From Neonectria sp. B-13 (taxonomy: Eukaryota > Ascomycota > Sordariomycetes > Hypocreales > Nectriaceae): a DNA stretch of 64,000 nucleotides. Positions within the stretch are counted from its first letter, which is position 1, and the number at the start of each line of letters is the position of its first letter. A program made the translations under genes and the position numbers. Positions 21,093-33,100 of this stretch are shown piece after piece. The stretch lies in NCBI GenBank assembly GCA_002682825.1, contig NOKP01000015.1, positions 558,001-622,000 on the forward strand, written 5' to 3'. Below the pieces are notes generated by a model that did not search any database, had not been told where the DNA came from, and saw only the letters and a program-made list of their open reading frames with translations.

Positions 21093-21389
21093 GGGCTCCG
21101 AGTGCCATGAATGATAGACATGTGGGATGGGGGCTGATAGCGCTCAGTTCCAGACTATAGACGATACTTGAGATGGGGGCATTCGGGTTCCCAGCCATAT
21201 ATATAGCCGATGAATAGATGGTCTTCCTGCTTAGAGTAGCAAAGTCAATTGATGCGTCGCGACGCGAGTTGTTGAGTTGTGTCCGTGCCTACTGTTACAT
21301 ATCCAGCCACTTGGTGCCTTTTGGCGTGCCATTTGGCTATAATGTACAATTTTTTTCTCTCTTTCATTCACGAGAGCCCGTCAGCAGTA

Positions 21390-22553
21390 TCATATAACTT
21401 GCGTTGCCACTGTGCCAATGGGCCTCTCGACAAACTCCATTACTCCGTTGATGATACTCTCGCGAACCTGCTCCGAGGCCACCTTCTTGCCGCCCAAGTA
21501 GTTGAGCCATAGCAGTCGTGACAAGCGCTCGTCCTCCACTGTTCCTAGAACGCTCTTCTTGGGGTTCTTGCTGTCGCCCGCATCGTATGTAATGGAGAGT
21601 TTGCCCGCAGCGTCGCGGACCAAGAGCAACTCCTTGCCCTTGGGCACCAAGCCTCGTTGGAACATGTGCTTGAAAGTCTTCATGGCGGTGCCAAACGCCT
21701 CATCGTTGTAAGCAGCTTTGTCCTTTCCTGAGCGAGCAGTGATGGCTCTGACCAGGCCGTCGCGCAAGTGAGGGAAGTCGGTATCTCTGACAGGGGTGAT
21801 GCGGAATGCAGTGCGACAACCAGCATCCTTGAAAGCCAAACTCCACGTCTCCTCGCTCTCTGTGGCATCCCGTAGCGCCTTGCGCAGGGTATCCTTCTCC
21901 GAGGGGATCAAGGTGGTTGCTAGGGGGTTGATCTTCTTGACGAGGTAGTTCTGCAGCTTGGCAATGTCCTGTGTCGCGACATAGAAGCCAATGACATACA
22001 CCTCAATGCCAATGAACGTCACTGTCCTGGTTCCCAGTCCAACGAGGGAAAACTCAGTGCCCTGCTTGCTAGCCATGGAAGCAGCTATGGGGCCGGCTGG
22101 GGCTTCAACCGAGGACAGCTCGTCAACATTGATGGTTCGGGGGAACAGCTTGATGGTGGTGTTGCCCGTGGGCACCACCTCCCGGCCCTCCTCATCGCGG
22201 ATCACCACCTTGCGCAACTCGCCCGCCTCGGTCTTGAAGGTTTCGGTGGGTATGGGGGTGTCGCACTTGACTGCGCGCTTCTCCTTCTCGCTCTGGAAGT
22301 CGATGGCCTGCTTCAGTTTCCAGGCCGTGTATGCGAAGGCGATAATACCAGCGACGGCTCCGGCGGTGAGAAAGGCCGTTCGGTTCTGCTCGTAGTCGCG
22401 GCGCTTTGAATTGAGCTGATTAACGTCGAAGTCATCGGCCAAGCGAGCGGATTGGCGCTGTGAGAAGACGGTCCTGCGGGACGCCTGGACGGCGGCGCAT
22501 TGGATCCGCTGGGCCCGGAGGGCGGGACGGAGGAGGGTCGAGGGACGGAGCAT
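21390..22553 (-). CDS. AIM18: AIM18-like mitochondrial chalcone-isomerase-fold protein
   Basis: A single-exon 387-aa protein with ATG at 22553. The N-terminus (MLRPSTLLRPALRAQRIQ, then ASRRTVFSQRQS) is Arg/Ser/Ala-rich with no acidic residue for about 35 residues, a typical matrix-targeting presequence. A hydrophobic segment follows at about residues 60-77. From about residue 160 to the end runs a chalcone-isomerase-like domain (GLGTRTVTFIGIEVYVIGFYV, FAFRITPVRDTDFPHLRDGLVRA-type region, MFQRGLVPKGKELLLVRD). Fungal Aim18/Aim46 proteins are inner-membrane-anchored members of this fold. Their enzyme activity is unproven and they are heme-associated in published yeast work. Length fits the family. 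Confidence 0.88.
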   Translation of the reverse strand: MLRPSTLLRPALRAQRIQCAAVQASRRTVFSQRQSARLADDFDVNQLNSKRRDYEQNRTAFLTAGAVAGIIAFAYTAWKLKQAIDFQSEKEKRAVKCDTPIPTETFKTEAGELRKVVIRDEEGREVVPTGNTTIKLFPRTINVDELSSVEAPAGPIAASMASKQGTEFSLVGLGTRTVTFIGIEVYVIGFYVATQDIAKLQNYLVKKINPLATTLIPSEKDTLRKALRDATESEETWSLAFKDAGCRTAFRITPVRDTDFPHLRDGLVRAITARSGKDKAAYNDEAFGTAMKTFKHMFQRGLVPKGKELLLVRDAAGKLSITYDAGDSKNPKKSVLGTVEDERLSRLLWLNYLGGKKVASEQVRESIINGVMEFVERPIGTVATQVI

Positions 22554-24622
22554 AGCAGCGGCCTTGGCGACGGTGGATTGCAGGATCGAGTCGCAGGTCG
22601 AGGCAACGGATCAGGCAAGATCCATTGAAGGGCAAAAATGGTCCGAGGAGTGGAAGTGTCGTGAGTCGGGAGCTAGAGCACGAAGCACCGGGTCATTGTC
22701 AGATCTGACGGGCCAACGTACGATCCGATTGGAGGTGCCCCGCCACGTGATGTTTATCTTATCGGAGGCTGCATCGACGTCACATCCCACTTCGAAGGGG
22801 AGCTACCCTGGAGCTTTGAATTTGCTCTCCTACATGAACAAAGACGACGCTGATGACGCTGATATGAGGGGATAGGTTGTCCTACTGTGTTGGTTTAACA
22901 CCTGAAGTGATTGAGTCATAATTTGGGGTGTGGCTGTCTTGCACACAGCCCCAGTCATGTGGGTGGAGGATGTGAGAGCATCACCTGTTTGGTGACAATG
23001 GAACGTGACAGGAGGACGCGGCGTGGGAATGATGCAGCTGGATCACAAGCTAGGGACGCAGCGTGCCCATGCACATCACTTTTCCTAGGAAATACAGGCT
23101 ATAGTGAGCCAGCAAGACCGATTAGGGATGAAAGAGGTGACAGAAAGACAGCCGGAGAAATGATTGTTAATCACGATCGCTTTGGCTTTTGGCTTCTGTT
23201 CTGGAGGCTTCGTCCGCTTACTTAACGAGGCGCTGACGTCTCTCCCTAGGCAGCCTAGTCTCTTCACCACAACGAGTCGTACCTGGAGATGGACTTGGAG
23301 ATGGGACAGACTGTAATCTAAAAGCTCTAAGTTAGGAGCTTGTGGCGGGATACGAAACGTAATGGTGCCTGGAGGAGCCGTTGAAGGGGTAGCCTTAGCA
23401 AGTTTACCGGTATTGTCATTCATTCGATGGATTTGTTTGGCCGCGCTACGTTCTTCTATTCATATCCCCGCGCTTGAGTCTTGTTTGGCTCGTCTCCATT
23501 CCAAATGTAGCCCGCCCCCACTATTCACAGTGTCATCGAGTCAAGTCTTGGAGAAAGGGACATCCCATTTGCATGACATTGTTAGGGCGTTTGTTGTTTA
23601 TTCAGAGTGCCCGGGCTATTGGTTTACGCCCATTCGCGCCGTGCACCAGATACCCGAGTTCCAGAATCTAGGACTACATCTAAATAGGGCGGATAGGTGG
23701 CGTAAGTACCTATCGTCCCCACCCACCGCAACCGGACGGAACGGTCCAGTCCCGCACCACACAGCGCATGAATAGCCGCGCTCCCTACCGCACTGATGTC
23801 CCGAAGGCCGAGCCTGATCTTTAGTGAGGTGCCCTTGTGTCTTGGAAGCCGCATTGCCGGGCCCTGTAACAGTGCCCAGTCTCAGCGCCCCCTTCAGTGC
23901 TGTTCCAGGGCAGTGGTCGCCCCAAGGCCCCTACGGCGAGGCTGAAACCGGTGGAGGTAGACCTGGACGGACTCAAGACGCAGGCGCCTGGAAGCCCAAG
24001 GCTCCAAGCCTCCAATGGAAGCCCAGCCTTAGTGGCAGCCCAAAGTCCCGACGGGAAAGACCCCAGCCAGTCTCCGGCCTGTTTAGGTTCCATCTCTATT
24101 TCGGCTGCGCAGCCGCCACTGTCACATCGACCACTAACTTCCCTCTGCCTTAGCGAGTACCGTGCCGTTTGGTTTCCAGGTTGTGCCCGTCCCTCCAAAC
24201 CAAACCATCATCCACCCACCATCACCAACACCACCGCCCTCACCTTTACCATCACCACAGCCCAACCCGCCGACTCCCGCCGCTGCCGCAACCAACAACC
24301 CGCGATCGTCGGCTGCAGCGTTATCATCCCCCCGAGCGAGGAGCCCGTCGCGCTTTCTTCTCCCTCCACCGATAGGAGGCACGGCGAGAGACGCTGCGAA
24401 CCCGGCCGCTGCTGCTGCTACTGCCGCTGCTGTTGGCATCGTGAACAGCCGTACGCCCACTGCCCGCTGGTCAAACCCACTCTCTCTCCCGTCATCAACC
24501 GGATCCTTGGCCCCGTCGAATCTCGCATCCTTGCAACCCGCATACTCCGCCGCACCGTCGTCCATCTCCAGTTCGCGATACCTTCCGTTCTCGGCCTGCC
24601 TCGTTTTGCCTCCGCCGACGCC
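22554..24622. other. Divergent intergenic region between AIM18 and GRR1
   Basis: 2.07 kb. From 23897 to 24622 the GRR1 frame is open upstream of its ATG (242 codons, no stop) but reads as low-complexity Pro/His/Ser sequence. The remaining part has only short unsupported frames. Confidence 0.45.
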
Positions 24623-27036
24623 ATGGCTGCTGTTCGCCCTAGCCCTGCTACCGGCTCGTCTGACGACGCGGATGACTCCCGATCGTCATCGTCAACCAAT
24701 TCCCCCGCGCCCGCCGACAACGAAGAGTCCGACTTCTTCCTAGGCGCTAACGACTCCCAGTCTTCGCTCGGCGTACCCAACTTCCAGGACATGCAGGTTG
24801 ACGATACGTGCTGGCCTCCGGTCAACCGCCTGCCCAACGAGATCCTCATCAGCGTCTTTTCCAAGCTCGGCACCACATCCGACCTCTACCACTGCTTGCT
24901 CGTCTCCAAGCGCTGGGCTAGGAACACGGTCGATCTGCTCTGGCACCGTCCCGCTTGCACCGACTGGAAGAAGCACCGCAGCATTTGCCAGACCCTCGGC
25001 CTCGATGATCCCTTTTTCAGCTACCGCGACTTCATCAAACGCCTGAACCTCGCCGCCCTCGCCGACAAGGTCAACGACGGCAGCGTCTTGCCGCTGGCCG
25101 TCTGCACTCGAGTAGAACGCTTGACCTTGACTAATTGCCGCGACTTGACCGACTCGGGCTTGATTGCCCTGGTCCAGAATAGCAACTCGTTGCTGGCCCT
25201 TGATATTTCCAACGACAAGAACATTACTGAGCGGTCCATCAATGCTATTGCTGAGCACTGCAAGCGACTGCAGGGTCTTAATATCTCCGCCTGCGACAAC
25301 ATCTCCAACGAGAGCATGATCGCTCTGGCGCACAGTTGCAGGTTCATCAAGCGGGTATGACCCCCAAATCCAAACCCCCTCGCTACGTGAGCAAACTTTG
25401 CTAACCATCCCGTGTCTACCAACAGCTGAAACTCAACGAGTGTGTTCAGCTCCGAGACGATGCCATTCTTGCCTTCGCTGAGCAGTGCCCTAACATCCTT
25501 GAGATTGATCTTCACCAGTGCTCCTGGATCGGCAACAACCCGGTGACGTCGCTGCTGGCCAGGGGCAACTGCCTGCGGGAGCTACGATTGGCAAGCTGCG
25601 ACCTCATCGACGACGAGGCCTTCTTGGCGCTGCCCCAAGGGCGACAGTTTGAACACCTCCGCATTCTTGACCTAACATCTTGCACCCGACTCACCGATGC
25701 CGCCGTCCAGAAGATCATTGAAGTTGCCCCGCGCCTCCGAAACCTCGTTCTCGCCAAGTGCCGCAATATCACCGATGTGGCTGTCCATGCCATCTCGAAG
25801 CTTGGCAAGAACCTTCACTACGTGCATCTGGGCCACTGCGGACAGATCACGGATGAGGGTGTTAAGAAGTTGGTCCAAAACTGCAATAGAATCCGGTACA
25901 TCGACCTGGGCTGCTGCACAAACCTGACGGACGAGTCTGTTAAGAGACTGGCTCTCCTCCCGAAACTAAAGCGTATTGGCTTGGTGAAGTGCAGCTCCAT
26001 CACTGACGACTCTGTGTTTGCCCTCGCCGAGGCGGCGTATCGCCCAAGGGTCCGCAGAGATGCCAGTGGGATGTTTGTGGGTGGCGAGTACTACGCCTCT
26101 AGCCTGGAGCGAGTGCATCTCAGTTACTGCATCAATCTGACACTTAAGGTTGGTATACCTTCTCTATTCTCTTGACCTATCTCTGACTTTCATCCAGAGT
26201 ATCATGAAGCTTCTCAACTCGTGCCCTCGACTCACTCACCTCAGCTTGACTGGTGTTGCCGCCTTCCAGCGAGACGACTTTCAGCCTTTTTGCCGAACAG
26301 CACCCCCTGGTAAGTCCCCTGAAGATGCTCTTGAGAAACGTCACTGACTGGTCTTGCAGAATTTACGCAGCATCAGCGAGATGTCTTCTGTGTCTTTTCC
26401 GGCACCATGGTGCCTAAGTTCCGGGATTTCCTCAACACATCACCGCAGTTCGAAGAGCTTCGAGACAACTTCCCTCAACGGCCAAACGGCCGCAATCCCG
26501 GAGATCCCAGTCGACGGCACCCATTCCCTACGGCTCGTCCCTCGGGCGTCATTGCCACTGCGGATGGCGAGGGGTTTGACGACGAGATGGCCGACGAGGA
26601 GAATGATTTTGAAGGACTGGACGGCTCTGACATGGTGGTGGACGCTCAAGCCCCAAATCCAGCGGCACTCCCGCGGATCAGTGAACTGGCCAACCACGGC
26701 TTTCTGCAAACGATTCCGGTTCCTCCCCCACCGCCCAGGAATCAAAACCCTTCCGCGATGTCAGCCACCCGTGGCGTGTCGCAACAATTCATGCCAGCGG
26801 CAACGGGCTTCCTAGGATCTCTGGCGGCTTTCCCAAACATCATGAACAGCCTGCCAACAGGCGGCGCACCGGCAGTCAATGTTGGTCAAGCCAGTGCTGC
26901 CACGGTAGGCACCGGCTCAGGCTCGCGGCAGACGAGCGCTTCGTACGGAGTCAACGGAGAGCCCTCGACAAGGGCTAGCACCGCAACGATGCATCGACAG
27001 CAAGAGGATGATGTGCAGCCGGACCCAATGGATTGA
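24623..27036 (+). CDS. GRR1: SCF ubiquitin-ligase F-box/LRR protein Grr1 (GrrA)
   Basis: Four exons: 24623-25354, 25426-26148, 26198-26309, 26360-27036 (747 aa); introns of 71, 49 and 50 bp. The N-terminal 60 residues are Ser/Asp-rich. The F-box is at about 66-110 (VNRLPNEILISVFSKLGT, LLVSKRWARNTVDLLWHRP). About a dozen Cys-type leucine-rich repeats follow to about residue 520 (LTLTNCRDLTDSGL, LNISACDNISNES, LVLAKCRNITDVAV, LGHCGQITDEGV, LTHLSLTGVAAF). The end is acidic then Pro/Ala/Ser-rich. Grr1 binds Skp1 through the F-box and phosphorylated substrates through the repeats, acting in nutrient sensing and cell cycle; in Aspergillus GrrA is needed for ascospore formation. The second intron has a weak GTTGGT donor, chosen because it alone restores the conserved LTLKSIMKLLNSCPRLTHL junction. 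Confidence 0.95.
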
Positions 27037-28619
27037 ACCAACCAAATATCACTACTCGGGTTGAAACGAACGTGACGATACTCCTAGTATATGCTTTTTG
27101 GGACCCTCTTTGCATGGTATGATTCGATTCTCACTACTGTCGGCATCCTTGACGTGCGCTCACACGCCTGTAGGAGTTAGAATATGCGCACCTCAGACGC
27201 ACGGGGTGCTTAGATGACACAGCGTATCGAGAGGAGTTTTTTGGTGTTTGGCATGCCGCTGTTTGCGGCAACGACTCAACGGCAAAGACCACGGATACCA
27301 TGATAAGGGAATCACATACGGGGAACGAACATGACGCAGCGCGGCGCAACGCATCGCATAGCATCGTAGCGCAAAAGTCGCCTTTGTTTTTGTATGTTCG
27401 TTTCTGATCATCGTTTTGCAAGCAGCGATAGGAAGGGGTTGCCCGCAAGGGACCTTGTGGAGTAAGGACACAAGGGAACGAACATGCGATAGAATTATGG
27501 TACACGATATTGCTCTCGGATGGACAGGGACCCTCTCTTGGAACTCTGGAATTCAAGTTTTTTATCACTCACACATGTGAGCTTCTCGGTCGTCGGTGTG
27601 CGTGCGAGTTACTTGTGGCATGGTCGCACCCGTCAGCGACACGTTCCATTCTTCGGATCCTTCTTGGCGACGCACAATATTGTACCATGTATGTCAGACG
27701 CGTCTCTCCACACACCGGGTGTGCCGCGGTGGGACGGAAGTCCAGAGAGTACCGTGAGAAGTCGACGCATATGCGCTATGGCACATGGACCTGTCAGCGC
27801 CAGAGCCTGCGGCATGTCCATGGGCGGCGAAACCAGACGGCAGATGGGGTGTGGGTGTGTGCAATGCGAGGCGAGGTCGGGGGATTCACGGAGGTGTCGA
27901 TGGAGGGCTTTGCGGGTGTGTTGTGGCATGGTTATATAGATAGTCGGTAGGATCGCTGTGATGACTGCTCTGTGTTATACTGCAGACTAGTAAGGTAGTC
28001 CTGCTCCGACGTATCCGATAGGATGTTGAGCGGGGCAATGCCATCAGTATGTATCCTAAGGGTCCTTCCTACTCGTTGAAGTTGCAATCGCGGTGAGAGT
28101 TGAGGTACGGAGGAGGATTTAGGGAGTTTAGTCCTAAGACAAAGCCATTATGCCATTAGCCCTGGGCTAGATACACCAAGTACCTTATATATTTATGTAT
28201 CAGCAAAGACCTGCTAAGCTTTTAGGGTGCCAAAGGCTCTAAGTGGCCTAACACCCTTAGATCTGCAGAGGAATTAGCGGACAACTCGTCGCCGTTACGC
28301 AACACAGCTTATAATTTGAGGTATCTAACAAGGATTAAGGGGTATGGTGTCTCTGGCGCGGAACAGGACATTTGAAATGCTCCTCCGTACAAAGCTTGGA
28401 GAATGGAATGTTTATCAACTTAAATTAAACGTGTAGATTGGTATATACTGTTTGATGATGGCTCAGTGAATGAGTGTGCACTCAGTAGAAAACTAGTATA
28501 AAAAGTGGTGGTATCAAGCATCATCTCTCCCCACATCTTCACACGGAAGACGTCCGTCCATCCTTAATGGCCGGGCAAACAAAAAAAACAAGCAAGAATC
28601 ATTGTGTTTTTCCCCTTCT
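27037..28619. other. Convergent intergenic region, right half AT-rich
   Basis: 1.58 kb between the 3' ends of GRR1 and the ammonium transporter. From about 27960 to 28560 the GC content falls (two lines counted: 22/60 and 21/60) with many TA steps; no gene. It could be long 3' UTRs or a decayed repeat. Confidence 0.45.
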
Positions 28620-30199
28620 CTACACCTTCTCGTGGCTGTTGCGCGCGCTGGCCTCGGAGGAGGAATGCGTGGCGCCTTCGAGGGAGCGGGTGATCTCGAC
28701 GTAGTCGTAGGCGAACTCGCCGAGCTGGCCGTCGTCGAGGCCGAGCTCCTCCTCCTCGGCGGACACGCGCAGTGACAGGCCGGGGACGAGGTTCATGAGG
28801 AAGAGCAGGATGCAGGTCAGGACGAAGGACCAGCCGAAGGCGGCGCAGGTGCCGGCGATCTGGTAGCCGAGCTGGACCCAGTTGCTGTCGACCCAGCCGA
28901 TGGGATCGTAGGCGCCGCCGTCGAGGTTGGCGATGGTGGTGCTGGAAAATGGTGTTAGTCGGGGGATACAGGAGGAGGTGGAGTTGAAGACTTACGTTCC
29001 AAAGATACCAGTCAAGATGTTTCCAACCATGCCGCCAACACCGTGAACAGCAAAGATATCTAGGCCATCATCAATGTTAAGAATAAACTTAAGCTTAGTA
29101 GCGAAGTTGCATAGGATGCCACCGCAGACGCCAATGATGACAGCGGCCCAGGGCTTGACGAAACCGGCGGCCGGCGTGATCGCGACTAGGCCGCAAATAG
29201 CCCCACTACAGAAGCCGACAGTCGACCATTTGCGCTCCAGACGGTAGTCGAGCAGCATCCAGGCGATGCCGCCGCACGATGCGGCCAGGTTGGTGACGTA
29301 GCAGGCCATGACGGCGCGGATGTTCATGGACAGGGCGGAGCCGCCGTTGAAGCCGAACCAGCCGACCCACAGGAAGACCGTGCCGAGAACCACGTGGGTG
29401 ACATTGTGCGGGCGGTAGGGCAGGCCGTTGTTGCGGTTGTAGCCAGTGCGCTTGCCGAGCATCAGCGAGTAGGCGAGGGCGCAGGTGCCGGACGAGACGT
29501 GCACGGGGCCGCCGCCGGCGAAGTCGTAGCTGGGGAGGTTGAAGAGCCAGCCGTTGGCGTTCCAGGTCCAGTAGGCGATGGGGTCGTAGACGATGGTCGA
29601 CCAGAGGAACATGAAGACGATGGCCGGGAGCATGCGGCCGCGGTCCGCGACGGCGCCAATGGCGAGGGCGGGACTTGACGTACGTGTTAGTCTCTGGCCG
29701 TGAAGCTCACGACGGGAGGAAACTCACGTAATGGCTGCGAACATGCCCTGGTACAGGCAGAACAGGATATCAGGAAGAGCAGACGAGCCGTTGGGCTGGC
29801 CAACCGTCTTCATGAGGCCGAACTGGGTCAGGTCGCCGAGGAAGGCGTTGCCAGTGCGGGAGAAGGTCAGGGAGTAGCCCCAGAAGAACCACTGGAAGCT
29901 GATGACGGCCACGGACACCATGGAGAGGAGGATGAGCGAGAGGGCCGACTTGCGGCGCGCGAGGCCGCTGTAGAAGAAGCCGACGCCGGGAATCATCAGC
30001 AGGACGAGGACGGCGGAGATGGTGAGGAAGGTCATGTTGCCGGTCTGAAGGCATGATTGTTAGTTTGGTTTCCGCGTGTAAGTGAGCTGCGAGCGAGGTG
30101 ACATGAGCAACATACGTCGTAGAAGACATTGAGGTCGGCGACGCCGGACGAGTAGCCGTCGTCGGCCTTGTCGGCGGTGCCATTGTACACGAGCGACAT
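28620..30199 (-). CDS. Mep-type ammonium transporter
   Basis: Four exons: 30199-30116, 30044-29728, 29673-28996 and 28941-28620 (466 aa); introns of 71, 54 and 54 bp with GTATGT, GTGAGT and GTAAGT donors. The protein has about eleven hydrophobic helices. Its signature DFAGGGPVHVSSG spans residues 184-196, where D184 and H191 correspond to the substrate-recruiting Asp and the first pore His of AmtB. The second pore His lies in DIFAVHGVGGMVGNI. The cytosolic tail is acidic (AEEEELGLDDG) and ends with Ser/His/Lys. It imports ammonium at the plasma membrane. Filamentous fungi usually keep two or three Mep genes with different affinity; I cannot tell which one this is. The long upstream gap carries several GATAAG sites, as expected for AreA/NIT2 nitrogen control. 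Confidence 0.95.
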
Positions 30200-33100
30200 G
30201 ATGGCGAGACGCAGAGAGTTGTTCCGAGGTTTCGCTTCGTATAGATGCTGAAAACGGGATTCTCAGTCCTCGATCCTCTGCCCGAGATGGAAGGATGGTA
30301 GAAGAAGAGGAGGATGAGAGAAACGGATAGCGAGGGAAGAAAAAAAAAGAGGCAGAAAGTAACCAGGTCCGGGGACCCGGAGGCTAAATAGATATGACGG
30401 TTGGCATCGATTGACCGGGGGACCCCAAGACAAGATGAAGCTTCGGTGGGACGGACGACGGTACGGGACAAAGCTCCCTCGCCAGCTTCCAGCGACTGAC
30501 ACGGATGGATGCCAAGGCCCTGGAGATGGAGACAAGACTCAAGACGAAGGGCAAGAAGCAGCAGAAGCAGACTAGACAAGGGGGGCAGGCAGGCAGAGGG
30601 GGGGAGGGTGTGTGGGAGCAAGGTGTGGGGGAGTGGTCGTGATAGGACGCCCATGGTTCACTCGGCGAGGACCTAAGTTGGGACGGATTCCAAACCGCGA
30701 GTGTGGTCAACTAACGTGTGCGTGGGACGACGTCGAGAATAGCACGGTAGCAGTGCCGCAATTAGCAAGTGACATAACCGGAAGCTTCCTTGTCCTGGCT
30801 GTACTCGGTGTAAGGCGTGTGGAGTAAGATTGGGCCACCCACGCACCCCCTCCCCTTGCCGCGTTGCTGTCCTGCAGTCAGAGGGGAAGGATCTCAAGAT
30901 AGAGTACGGGATAATTAGTCGGGTGCATCTGTATTGTGTGTGCAGTGCAGCGGCCATGTCGAACGAGGACGAGCAATGGCCAAGACCGGAATGCATCATG
31001 GCGATGAGCCCCGTCTAACTGAGCAGAGGAGATATCCAAGAGCATCGGCAGTCGGGTAGACTAGTGAGCTGTCTGACCAATGCAATGGGAATAACTCACA
31101 CCAGGCAAAAGCCCTCTTCCTTTCTTCTTTCTTCTCCCGTGGTCGCGAAACGGGCCCCTCTCGACTCGGTTGAGACGCGCACATGTCATGCATGCACCCT
31201 CCCCTAACAGAACTTGGCTCCAAGTGCTTATCGCAACTCTGAATCCGGTCCGGCGTCACAATGGAGAAAGGGATCCGTCCGTACGTGGTTCGAAGGCCCA
31301 ACCCGGAGCCGACGCCACTGATAAGCTTCCACGCTCCAACAGGTCCCCCGGCTCTGCGCCTCGCCTTGGCAGTTGGGCCGGGGGGCGCTTATCTGGGGTG
31401 TGCTAAGTTAGTCTTGTTGCCATTGGACTTTTTATCTTTTTTAAATGAATTTTCTTTGACGAGGTGGGCGAGGTGAAGCTTCTACACAGTACTTTGTCGC
31501 ACTTGTGACCTTGATTCGACAGTCCGGCGGAAGGGGACGTCTGACAGACGCATTGCTGGATCGGGGGTGCATGAGTCGTGAGGCGGAGCCATCCCCGGAT
31601 TTGCCAAGCCAAGCTTGACACGGCCGATGAGCGCACTGTCAACACTGTACTGTATTCGTACTTCATACGTCGTGGATGATGAACGACAGTGCGTGCTCGG
31701 AGAAATGAGCTGGCCAATGCCAGGGTCACACATCCCTGGACATGATCCCTGGAACTCGAATGCTCAGGGAGTCTCAGGCGAGCTACAGCGCCATTCCGCG
31801 CCAGTGCCGACGCTGCCGCAACGCCGTAGGCTGACCATAGCACTGGGGATGCCATCACTCATGGATTCCCCACCATCGCCTCCAATTTGTCGATTATCGA
31901 GCATCGACATCGGGCATTGAACATCAGGTGTCGAGTTGCCAGGTAGTCGTTCCGCCGGCACGAAGTCGTCAAGTGACTGCCCGTCTCAGCCCGCTGCGTT
32001 TAGCGCAAATGGGCGTTCATCAAAACGCCTTGTCAACGCGGAACAGCGCCCTAGACGCCTTCTGCATTCTTTCATCTTCAAGGACATGCCCAGAAGTGCG
32101 GTTCCTCGCCAAGATGGCCGAGCTAGAAATACCCCCCACACAGACAACTTGGCGACCTGAGCCAAGGCGAACCTATCACGGCGACTGGATGGTTTGCAGC
32201 TGATGGCAAAGTCTAGCTGCGTTTGACGTTGGGCGAGAGGACGATGACGATGACGAGGACTTCGTACCCGTGTCGTAGAGAGATTCCGAAACAGGGCATC
32301 AATGCTTCCCATGTTGCATGAGACGTCAGAATTGAGGTTCAGATAACCTCAACATCTCGCACACTGACTGCTCCGGCCATCGTCCCGGCGTGGTGGTCTT
32401 GGTCTTGGATGGTTCCATCCGCCGCTGAGCTGAGACTCGAGCCAGACAGACATCCAACCCTCACCTCCAATCCCTAGGTTTACGCAAAACCGCTTCCTGG
32501 CCCTCTCGTATACGTATACGTCCCACCGTGCAGCTTATCAGCACACTCGGAGACTGCATCTGTCTGCATCGTCCCCCTCGCCCTGCGTCTAGGACACCAC
32601 CAAGTGCCAACACGAAGAAGTGCAGTTCCGCTTCCCGAGACGCCATCATCAAGCCTCTCGCAGCCCTGCATCAGCCGACTCGACGCCGCACGCCCTTTTC
32701 TTATCTCCCAGCGTCCAGAGTGACAGTGGTCGGGCTGCCTTGCGAATCTTCGTCCTGAGTGAGGTCGAATGGATCCCGTCTCATTGGCCCTCGAGCTTCG
32801 TCCTTATCTCTTCCCAGGGTCAACGGAGCAGGCTAGTCTAGGATGGCTGGGATGGCTTGGACCAGTGGCCCCTCCCCTCCACCCGACATCCTTGTCACTG
32901 CCGGGCGACATATCGATTATTCCCAGGCCTCTCAATGCAGCTCTTGAACTTTGAAGACGGGCCAACGTAGAATCCGTCTCGCGGAATATTGCCGGCGACA
33001 CACCATGTGACGGTTTGGTTCCAAGTGTCTTGGGCTCTGCATCCGCTTGTCGGCGCAAAGTTGACTCCCGCCTGCCGTTTGCTTGGGGCTCGACTTCACC

